Below the pieces are notes generated by a model. The model was not told the DNA's origin, made no database searches, and saw nothing but the letters and a program-made list of their open reading frames with translations. Position numbers and translations under genes: made by a program. A stretch of 64,000 bases of DNA from Amanita rubescens (taxonomy: Eukaryota; Basidiomycota; Agaricomycetes; Agaricales; Amanitaceae): assembly GCA_015039365.1 (NCBI GenBank), contig WION01000142.1, positions 62,001 through 126,000 of the forward strand, read 5' to 3'. Below, piece by piece: positions 9,157-19,124 of this stretch; the stretch's first letter is position 1; each line of letters starts with the position of its first letter.

Positions 9157-9585
9157 TGTTACGTTTGTTCGTTCACTGATAAGTCAAGCTTATCAGGTAC
9201 CGTAGGTTCCTCAAGGGAGTTCCGGCACTTAAGAACGTTCAAAGAATAAGAGTGTTATCAGATAAGTCCTCAAGGGAACTTAGACGATAACGAGACAGAT
9301 TTTGACTGTTAAAACTAGACTGAGGTCTAGTCGTATATTTGCGTGATTTATATAGTACAAAGTACATACGCAAATATGGTAAGTATGTACACATGTGATA
9401 ATGAAAACGGTTACATGTGATAATGAAACGGTTAACATGTGAAAACGACATACATGTGATAAAAGTAATTGGCATATGATAAACGATGAATGTTCCGGAA
9501 GGAACGCATATGCAAATAATGACATAGGAGGAATGACATAGATGATAAGATAAAAAAAGATAGGCCATGACGTACGTTTGTAACA
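9157..9585 (-). repeat. 5' LTR of the Ty3/gypsy element
   Basis: A 429-bp LTR, nearly identical to 1089-1517. On the element strand it contains the TATA box and the predicted RNA start. It also contains the inverted repeat ACTAGAC...GTCTAGT overlapping the RNA start. Confidence 0.95.
9311..9355 (-). promoter_or_regulatory. LTR promoter: TATA box and predicted transcription start
   Basis: TATATAAA (9355-9348) starts 34 nt upstream of AGTCTAGTTTT (9321-9311). The start at 9321 is inferred because these first 11 bases pair perfectly with the primer site, as required in Tf1-type priming, and because the TATA spacing fits. Confidence 0.6.
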
Positions 9586-9590
9586 GTTCA

Positions 9591-12190
9591 AACAATCGCA
9601 TGACGACCAGACGCTCTAGTTCGTCGACGGCATTTTGATACTGCGTAATGACATTCTCTTGGTAGTATTCCTTGTATTCCGGGTGTTCAGCAGTCCAGCG
9701 CTCCTTTACCCCTAATGACGCTTCCGCAAGAACAAGTTGATTTTGGGTAGCCTCACACATCATTACGGCCTTTTCTATGCGGTTCCTGGCCTGTTCAATG
9801 ATGATGTGAATGTCCGTAGTTGCGATGCTTTCAAACGCTTGAGCGACCGCGGCCCGGGCACTATTATATTCACAACTGGCTACTAGTTTAGTAGAGTAGT
9901 AGCGGAATTATGAAGATAAATGACGTACTGCCAATGAGTCAAGTCCCTTAACAGTTTCACGTACTGCTTCTTTAGCTCAGTGGCAGGATGGGGGCCATCG
10001 AGATCCTTAAAGTATTGCTGTTCCTGGCGAATAAATAGATCGAAATCGTCGTTGCTGATTCCATATTTTTTCTTGTGTTCGGCAACTTCCTCTTCAAGAC
10101 CTCTGATCAATTGTGATGCTTCCCTGTAATGGTTAACAAGGAATTTACCTGAAATGCGTCAGGGGGGGGGAATACATGAGATCGTGGCGTACTAACTCAA
10201 AAGGGCATATTTCTCAATATCCCAAAAGGTGAAATGTTCTTCGATTGCTTGCTTCCGGTGGAAGCGGCTCCCATGTCGTGTATTCCGTGCTATGTCATTT
10301 GATGATGAGAAAATGTGTTCGCATCCTTCCCCTTCCGTCAGGCCCGTCCCTGTAATATACAGCGGGTGCCAATGCAACTGACACGCCCTGTTGTGCGCGT
10401 AGCCATGAAATGCTCCTACCATTAATCTGAACTTCTTTTCCTGGGCTTTGGGACCAAGGGAGCTGTTTGAAAGCGTCTTGCTAAACGAGCATCCAATGTC
10501 GTATGCGCAACCGATCCTTTCCCCAGCGTCATCTAAAAGTTTGTTTACAATCGCGAGCGGATATTTTGCGCTAAAACACAAGGGTAAGATCAGCATCAAA
10601 TTCAAGGGCCCGCTTGCTTACAGTTCACCACTTTGAATCATGTCGCATGCGTACAATACCGTTCGATGACGGCAACAGGCGATGAACACACCTGTTTCAT
10701 CAAATAACGAGAACATTTGTTTGTGGGACTCAGGTCCCGCATTCCGCCATCTGTCAGCACATTTGGACGTGTTCTGATCCAAGTTCACAGGGTCTTCATT
10801 ACGTTCCATAGCGTCTTTGTTGCTGGGCTGCTAATTGGGGTTAGAGATTAATTTATGTACTAGAGTGAATGATAGTGTACTTACCGCAGTGCTCCTGACC
10901 TCGTTACTGAATTTATCGACTTGAGCTGCTGAGAGCCAACGATCTGAGACTACTTCTCGAGAGTCTGGTAATTCTTTGTGTCCTCGTGCTGTAGAACGGA
11001 TGCGCTTGAGCGAGTTATTTCCGTCCATCGAAACTAGGACAGAAAAAGGGCCTATACCCTTTTCATTTTCGTCTGGGGGGTGGAAAAAGCATGCGGGACA
11101 TTGCCGCGCAAGACGGTTGGAGGAATCGTAGTCAAGGACCTTATTGATTTTCTCATCAACTCGGCGACAAATTTGCAGGTAGACATCAAATGCTTCCGTT
11201 AACTGGTTTCGTAAGTACGCATGATAAGGTACCTGAGCATAAAAATAAGTTAGGATGAATATTAATCATAGAGATGAAATGTTACGTCCATTATGGAGGT
11301 AGCAGAGACTCTTGGCGAACGCTTGCAAACTATATCGCGGACATGTTCTGTGTATTTGCCGGTATGCTGACAGAGTGCGAAAGGAGATGCAGACAGTGGG
11401 ATGAAGAGGCGAGCAGCCGAGAAAACCGTTGCGCACTAGAGCCTCATTGGGATAACGGTCTGTCGGCAATCGTTTAAAGATTGCATGATTACGAACTGTT
11501 TGTAGGTTTGAAGTTTAGATCATCATCAAAAATATAATAAGAAAGACACACAAAAAAGATCGATCGATTCAATCTCAATCAAGGGCGCACCGTCGTCCAC
11601 GACAGGATTGGCCACCAGTCCATCGGCTCCTTGCCGCATCTGGAAAGTAAGGTATGCGCTGACAAGCATGTCCAGCTGTGCTTCCCAGTGCTTCGTTGTA
11701 AGTTCTGTACGATCGCGCCGGTCACGATAGTCAATCCGTTTTCTGTAAAGAGTAAGGTTAATCATGATAAAATATATGGTGGGCGCAAGCATACTTTCCG
11801 GTAGCGAGGGCGATGGTATTTTCAATGTCTTCAAATATCTCAAATTCTCCCCCTTCATGGCTCACGTCGAAATGTTCACCGGGAGGCATAAAAGAACTGA
11901 CGGCCTGGGTGTCCGAGTTTGAACCGAATGTGTCAAGATCCATTTGAGCAACCGCCTGGCGATCGTCCCAGCCCATTTCTGTGGCAAGTCATCAACTCGT
12001 TGGAGGTGCGAACATAAAGAAACGCACCTCGAATCTCCATACGGCGTTTGGACTCAATTTGTTGCATCCTCTCCACTCTTTTCGACGCAGACAAGACCAA
12101 TGACGAACGTAAACCTTGCCGGCTTGTGTGAACAATGGATTTGCGAGAAACTCCAGCGATTTTCACGGTTGTACCACGGCGACGATCCAT
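9591..12190 (-). pseudogene. KDZ transposase, N-terminal and catalytic exons
   Basis: Fragments in several frames spell a basidiomycete KDZ transposase in the right order. They begin at MDRRRGTTVKIAG (ATG 12190-12188), followed by MDLDTF..., the RKRIDYRDR region, HPNEALVRNGFLGCSP-like sequence (here YPNEALVRNGFLGCSP), a CPAC zinc site, SMDGNNSLKR, ADRWRNAGPES, CDMIQSGEL, AYDIGCSFS, LTEGEGCEHIFSSSND, and the coiled tail. The Asp of MDGN, the Asp of YDIGC and the Glu of EGCE fit a DDE triad of an RNase H-fold transposase. One intron is clear (10621-10571: GAACT then GTAAGC; TTTTAG then CGCAAAA). Around 9880-9930 no splice restores frame, so some decay preceded or followed the retrotransposon insertion. 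The coding continues across the insertion into 1083-400. Confidence 0.85.
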
Positions 12191-12617
12191 TGGTCCTGAG
12201 GAAGATAAGCAGAGATAGAGCATTGATCAAACCTTCGGTCTTTATATAAATTTTCAATACACGTTTCAACACTTGATCTGTAGTGTTACCGACCGATCTA
12301 CTTCGTTGCAGGACACTCCGCTTTCCTGATGTTTATACATCCATGACAAAGGATGGAGCTGCGCGAGACAGTGCAGATCGGACCCACCGCATTCTGTGGT
12401 GGTATCTTTAGGATCTAGTTGTTGTAGATCACATATCGGGAAGGATATGTAATACCTGATCTGTTGTTGGAGGCACCGTCAATAAAAACTCCCCACGTGG
12501 TCTAAAATAAGCAGTGTGAACCCACTATAACTCAGTGTTGATGAATTTGCGTATAATTGATGATGCGGATGGAGCACGATTCGAGCTATGATCGATGATC
12601 GTCGAAACTTGACTCTT
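12191..12617. other. 5' region of the KDZ element, nothing recognised
   Basis: AT-rich sequence upstream of the KDZ start codon. A TATATAAA lies at about 12242-12249 on the plus strand and could serve the minus-strand gene only in reverse. No ORF or terminal repeat could be supported. Confidence 0.35.
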
Positions 12618-13400
12618 GAGCTGTCGCCAACATATCCAGAATGAGCCACGGGAATGTGCCTCCATATCTGGTACTATGTGATTGAATTCCATGAATCTGT
12701 ACGCTTCCTGCCTTTTCCGCTGTGTACCATAGTATTGACTATAACAATAATGTATCTACCCGATATATCCTCTAACGTCTGGAAGAAGAAGTGCGGTCCG
12801 ACGAGCCCCACATCGTCCAGAATGAGCCGTGGGAATGCGTCTCCATATCTGATGAGGTTGAATTCTACACTCCCTGCGGCCGTTTATCTGCACGCAATAT
12901 TGCTATACTCATTGAATATATTGCACAAGTCTACCTAAAATATACCCCAATGAAATCTGGTAAAATAATACTGCCAGACGAGCCCCATAGTATCGTCCTG
13001 AATGCGCCGTGGGAATGCACCTCCCATATTCGGTATTGGGTTGAATTCTTCAAATCTCTACATCTCTGCCTATTTTTCTGTGCACCATATTGCTGTTATA
13101 CACCACAAAAGCTACCTAAAATATACACCAATGAAATCTGGCAAACAATTGCTGCCAGACGGGCCCCATATCATCCAAAAATGAACCGTGGGAACGAACC
13201 CCCATATCTGGTATGTCTTTCATTTCTCTGCTGTTCTGTTGCACACCTTGGTGCCTTTTAAGTGCAAATGACATAATATCATTATGTAATACCCTCAGGT
13301 GAAATGTGGGAAAAAAATGCTGCTAGACAAGCCCCATATTGCATATATACTGCTACATTACATAAACACATTCTCAATTCAGATACAGGGCATAAATTAA
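12618..13400. repeat. Diverged tandem repeat, period about 180 bp
   Basis: Four to five copies of a unit with a core like GAATGAGCCGTGGGAATG then CTCCATATCTG recur at about 12641, 12822, 13002 and 13181 (spacing 181, 180, 179). A worn fifth copy (GACAAGCCCCATATT) starts near 13326. A second conserved block, CTACCTAAAATATACNCC, precedes each core. The units are clearly diverged, so this array is older than the satellites that follow. No coding content. Confidence 0.8.
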
Positions 13401-13529
13401 ATGCATAACCACATTTGGAAAGTGCGGGATGATGTCATCATGCCACCTGATGCCAAAAAACTTTAAAAAAATACTAAGTCTTCCCCATTTGGGGGCTGAC
13501 TTAATGCCGGTAGGGGGGATTCTAGAACA

Positions 13530-13584
13530 TTGAGCCATTTATTAGTGGCACATGATGCATTGCAGCCACTAATAAATGGCTCAA
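13530..13584. repeat. Perfect 20-bp inverted repeat (hairpin)
   Basis: TTGAGCCATTTATTAGTGGC (13530-13549) is repeated inverted at 13565-13584 around a 15-nt loop containing ATGCAT. It lies 18 bp before the left end of segmental duplication copy A and is absent from copy B. It could be a small MITE or a recombination scar. Confidence 0.8.
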
Positions 13585-13899
13585 ATTGCGGGAGATACAG
13601 GTGGTCACAACACCAGGAGCGCTTACCCTCTGCTCTCCACTGCTGTCACACCCCTCTGGACTGTTCAATTGGAATGTATGATATAAGGAAATATCCTTTT
13701 GCTCATCAGAAATAGATGAGGAGGTATAGAAATGGCAGCAGCAATGGTCAAATGCTAAGAGGCGGTGAATGTTAAATACTATACAGTGTACATTACAATG
13801 GCTAGACTATCCCAAACTTATCAAATATGTCATTGGGACATCCTCAATTAAGATTCCAATGGGTTTGAGGTGTAAGGAGTGACCAGAAAGGCAACAACA

Positions 13900-16800
13900 T
13901 TTTGGTACATTTGGGCTACGTTTTGGTACGTTTCAAGGTAACTTGCTTATCACAAGCAGCAGCACTCTCAGGAAACTTTGCTGGGCACTTAGGATTATAT
14001 CCTTACCAACTGTAATTTATTTGAGGGGATGGGTGCAGCCAGGGAGGCCACTACGTTTTGCTACGTTTTACTAAGTTCTATATTTCACACGCTATAAGTT
14101 TCAAGATGAGTTGTATATCACAAGCACAACAAGGAGCGGTGCTCTCAGAAACCTTGGGTGGGCACTTAGGATCATGTACTTACACACTGTAATTTATTTG
14201 AGAGGAGGGGGGCAGCCAGGAAGGCCACTACGTTTTGCTACGTTTTGCTACGTTCTATATTTCACACTCTCTAAGGTTCAAGATGAGTTGTATATCACAA
14301 GCACAACAAAGAGCGGTGCTCTCAGAAACCTTGGGTGGGCACTTAGGATCATATCCTTACAAACTGTAATTTATTTGAGAGGAGGGGAGCAGCCAGGAAG
14401 GCCGCGACGTTTCACTACGTTTTGCTACGTTCCATATTTCACACGCTATAAGTTTCAAGATGAGTTGTATATCATAAGCACAACTGAGAGTGGTGCTCTC
14501 AGAAACCTTGGGTGGTCACTTTGGATCATATCATTACAATCTACATTTTATTTGAGGTGAGGGGGGCAGCCAGGAAGGCCACTACGTTTTGCTACGTTTT
14601 GCTACGTTCTATATTTCACACGCTATAAGTTTCAAGATGAGTTGCATATCACAAGTACAACTGAGAGTGGTGCTCTCAGAAACCTTGGGTGGTCACTTTG
14701 GATCATATCATTACAATCTACATTTTATTTGAGGTGAGGGGGGCAGCCAGGAAGGCCACTACGTTTTGCTACGTTTTGCTATGTTCTATATTTCACACGC
14801 TATAAGTTTCAAGATGAGTTGGACAAGCACAACAAAGAGTGGTGCTCTCAAAAACCTTGGGTGGTCACTTGGGATTATATCCTTACAATCTACAATTTAT
14901 TTGAGGTGAGGGGAGCAGCCAAGGAGACCACTACGTTTTGCTACGTTTTGCTACGTTCTATATTTCACACGCTATAAGTTTCAAGATGAGTTGTCTATCA
15001 CAAGCACAACTGAGACCGGTGCTCTCAGAAATCTTGGGTGGTCACTTTGGATCATATCATTACAATCTACATTTTATTTGAGGTGAGGGGAGCAGCCAGG
15101 GAGGCCACTACGTTTTGCTACGTTTTGCTACGTTCTATATTTCACACGCTATAAGTTTCAAGATGAGTTGTATATCACAAGCACAACAAAGAGCGGTGCT
15201 CTCAGAAATCTTGGGTGGTCACTTTGGATCATATCATTACAATCTACAATTTATTTGAGGTGAGGGGAGCAGCCAGGAAGGTCACTACGTTTTGCTACGT
15301 TTTGCTACGTTCTATATTTCACATGCTATAAGTTTCAAGATGAGTTGTATATCACAAGCACAACAAAGAGCGGTGCTCTCAGAAACCTTGGATGGTCACT
15401 TGGGATGATATCATTACGATCTACAATTTATTTGAGGTGAGGGGGGCAGCCAAGGAGGCCACTACGTTTTGCTACGTTTTGCTACGTTTTACTAAGTTCT
15501 ATATTTCACAAGCTATAAGTTTCAAGATGAGTTGTATATCACAAGCACAACAAAGAGCAGTGCTCTCAAAAACCTTGGGTGGTCACTTTAAATCATATCA
15601 TTACAATCTACAATTTATTTGAGGTGAGGGGAGCAGCCAGGGAGGCCACTACGTTTTGCTACGTTTTGCTACGTTCTATATTTCACACGCTATAAGTTTC
15701 AAGATGAGTTGTATATCACAAGCACAACAAAGAGCGGTGCTCTCAGAAGACTTGGGTGGTCACTTTGGATCATATGATTACAATCTACAATTTATTTGAG
15801 GTGAGGGGGGCAGCCAAGGAGGCCACTACGTTTTGCTACGTTTTGCTACGTTTTATTAAGTTCTATATTTCACACGCTATAAGTTTCAAGATGAGTTGTA
15901 TATCACAAGCACAACAAAGAGCGGTGCTCTCAAACACCTTGGGTGGTCACTTGGGATCACATCATTACAATCTACATTTTATTTGAGATGAGGGGAGCAG
16001 CCAGGGAGGCCACTATGTTTTGCTACGTTTTGCTACGTTCTATATTTCACACGCTATAAGTTTCAAGATGAGTTGTATATCACAAGCACAACAAAGAGCG
16101 GTGCTCTCAGAAGACTTGGGTGGTCACTTTGTATCATATTATTACAATCTACAATTTATTTGAGGTGAGGGGGGCAGCCAAGGAGGCCACTACGTTTTGC
16201 TACGTTTTGCTATGTTTTATTAAGTTCTATATTTCACACGCTATAAGTTTCAAGATGAGTTGTATATCACAAGCACAACAAAGAGCGGTGCTCTCAAAAA
16301 CCTTGGGTGGTCACTTGGGATCACATCATTACAATCTACATTTTATTTGAGATGAGGGGAGCAGCCAGGGAGGCCACTACGTTTTGCTACGTTTTGCTAC
16401 GTTCTATATTTCACACGCTATAAGTTTCAAGATGAGTTGTATATCACAAGCACAACAAAGAGCGGTGCTCTCAAAAACCTTGGGTGGTCACTTGGGATCA
16501 CATCATTACAATCTACATTTTATTTGAGATGAGGGGAGCAGCCAGGGAGGCCACTACGTTTTGCTACGTTTTGCTACGTTCTATATTTCACACGCTATAA
16601 GTTTCAAGATGAGTTGTATATCACAAGCACAACTGAGAGCAGTGCTCTCAGAAACTTTGGGTGGTCACTTTGGATCATATCATTACAATCTACATTTTAT
16701 TTGAGATGAGGGGAGCAGCCAGGGAGGCAACTACGTTTTGCTACGTTTTACTACGTTTCATATATCACAAGCACAACTCAGAGCGGTGCTCTCAGATAGC

Positions 16801-19124
16801 TTGTGTGGGCACTTGGGATTATATCCTTACAATCTATGATTTATTTGAGGGAGGGGAGCAGCCAGGAAGGCGTGCATTGAAGTCTGTTATAGTTTAGAGT
16901 CACATGATTATGTATAAATACTTAGAACATACATAGTCATGTGACTCTCAACGCTCGTCTCAAGATGAGTTGTATATCACAAGCACAATGCAGAGCGGCG
17001 CTCTCAGGAGACTTGGGTGGTCACTTGGGATTATATCCTTACAAACTGTAATTTATTTGAGGGCATGGGAGCAGCCAGGGAGGCCGCGACGTTTCACTAC
17101 GTTTTGCTACGTTTCATATTTCACACGCTATAAGTTTCAAGATGAGTTGGATATCACAAGCACAACAAAGAGCAGTGCTCTCAGAAACCTTGGATGGTCA
17201 CTTGGGATGATATCATTACGATCTACAATTTATTTGAGGTGAAGGGGGCAGCCAAGGAGGCCACTACATTTTGCTACATTTTGCTACGTTTTACTAAGTT
17301 CTATATTTCACACGCTATAAGTTTCAAGATGAGTTGTATATCATAAGCACAACTGAGAGTGGTGCTCTCAAAAACCTTGGGTGGTCACTTGGGATTATAT
17401 CCTTACAATCTACAATTTATTTGAGGTGAGGGGAGCAGCCTTCACTACGTTTTGCTACGTTTCATATTTCACACGCTATAAGTTTCAAGATGAGTTGGAT
17501 ATCACAAGCACAACAAAGAGCAGTGCTCTCAGAAACCTTGGATGGTCACTTGGGATGATATCATTACGATCTACAATTTATTTGAGGTGAAGGGGGCAGC
17601 CAAGGAGGCCACTACGTTTTGCTACATTTTGCTACGTTTTACTAAGTTCTATATTTCACACGCTATAAGTTTCAAGATGAGTTGTATATCATAAGCACAA
17701 CTGAGAGTGGTGTTCTCAAAAACCTTGGGTGGTCACTTGGGATTATATCCTTACAATCTACAATTTATTTGAGGTGAGGGGAGCAGCCAAGGAGGCCGCG
17801 ACGTTTCACTACGTTTTGCTACGTTTCATATTTCACACGCTATAAGTTTCAAGATGAGTTGTCTATCACAAGCACAACTGAGACCGGTGCTCTCAGAAAC
17901 CTTGGGTGGTCACTTTGGATCATATCATTACAATCTACATTTTATTTGAGGTGAGGGGAGCAGCCAGGGAGGCCACTACGTTTTGCTACGTTTTGCTACG
18001 TTCTATATTTCACACGCTATAAGTTTCAAGATGAGTTGTATATCACAAGCACAACAATGAGCGGTGCTCTCAGAAATCTTGGGTGGTCACTTTGGATCAT
18101 ATCATTACAATCTACAATTTATTTGAGGTGAGGGGAGCAGCCAGGAAGGCCACTACGTTTTGCTACGTTTTGCTACTACGTTCTATATTTCACACGCTAT
18201 AAGTTTCAAGATGAGTTGTATATCACAAGCACAATTGAGAGCGGTGCTCTCAGAAATCTTGGGTGGTCACTTTGGATCATATCATTACAATCTACAATTT
18301 ATTTGAGGTGAGGGGAGCAGCCAGGAAGGCCACTACGTTTTGCTACGTTTTGCTACGTTCTATATTTCACACGCTATAAGTTTCAAGATGAGTTGGACAA
18401 GCACAACAAAGAGTGGTGCTCTCAAAAACCTTGGGTGGTCACTTGGGATTATATCCTTACAATCTACAATTTATTTGAGGTGAGGGGAGCAGCCAAGGAG
18501 ACCACTACGTTTTGCTACGTTTTGCTACGTTCTATATTTCACACGCTCTAAGTTTCAAGATCACTTGCTTATCACAAGCGCAACAAAGAGCGGCACTCTC
18601 AAAAACCTTGGGTGGGCACTTAGGATCATGTCCTTACAAACTATAATTTATTTGACAGGAGGAGGGCAGCCAAACGTTTGACTACGTTTTGCTACGTTTC
18701 ATATTTCACACGCTATAAGTTTCAAGATGAGTTGTATATTATATTATATCACAAGCACAACTCAGAGCGGTGCTCTCAGAAACCTTGGATGGTCACTTGG
18801 AATTATATCCTTACAATCTACATTTTATTTGAGGTGAGGGGAGCAGCCAAGGAGGCCACTACGTTTTGCTACGTTTTACTAAGTTCTATATTTCACAAGC
18901 TATAAGTTTCAAGATGAGTTGTATATCACAAGCACAACAAAGAGCGGTGCTCTCAGAAGACTTGGGTGGGCACTTAGGATCATGTCCTTACAAACTGTAA
19001 TTTATTTGAGAGGAGGGGGGCAGCCAGGAAGGCTGCGACGTTTTGCTACGTTTTGCTACGTTTCATATTTCACACGCTCTAAGTTTCAAGATGAGTTGAA
19101 TATCACAAGCACAAATCAGAGTGG
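13900..19124. repeat. 182-bp satellite array A (about 28 units)
   Basis: Units of 176-190 bp share the landmarks CAAGATGAGTTGTATATCAC, GAGCGGTGCTCTCAGAAA, CTTGGGTGGTCACTT, CAATTTATTTGAGGTGAG, GCAGCCAGG and a 10-bp subrepeat CTACGTTTTG present two to four times. AGAGC GGT GCTCT forms a short palindrome in each unit. Between about 15390 and 16350 units alternate in type, giving a 364-bp dimeric higher-order repeat. The array resumes after the foldback insertion (21493 to about 21700). Open frames in it are by-products of the repeat and are not called as genes. Confidence 0.9.
16896..16948. repeat. 53-bp hairpin insert, copy 1
   Basis: AGAGTCACATGATTATGTAT and its inverted partner ending TCATGTGACTCT form 20-nt arms with one mismatch, around a loop with AAATACTTAG. 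The insert interrupts a satellite unit. Other copies are at 28419-28471 and 33676-33728. Confidence 0.8.

Larger units (their letters stand above)
1089..9585 (-). mobile_element. Ty3/gypsy LTR retrotransposon (chromovirus), full length
   Basis: The element is 8497 bp and reads on the minus strand. Both LTRs are 429 bp, start TGTTAC and end GTAACA, and differ by about one base (near 1428 versus 9496), so the insertion is young. The host target GTTCA is duplicated at 1084-1088 and 9586-9590. Internal order from the 5' LTR is primer site, gag, -1 frameshift, pol (protease, RT, RNase H, integrase, chromodomain), third ORF, polypurine tract. This pol order with a C-terminal chromodomain defines a Ty3-type chromovirus; the chromodomain is expected to steer integration to modified histones. 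All main ORFs are open, so the copy may be functional apart from doubt over the gag start. Confidence 0.95.
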
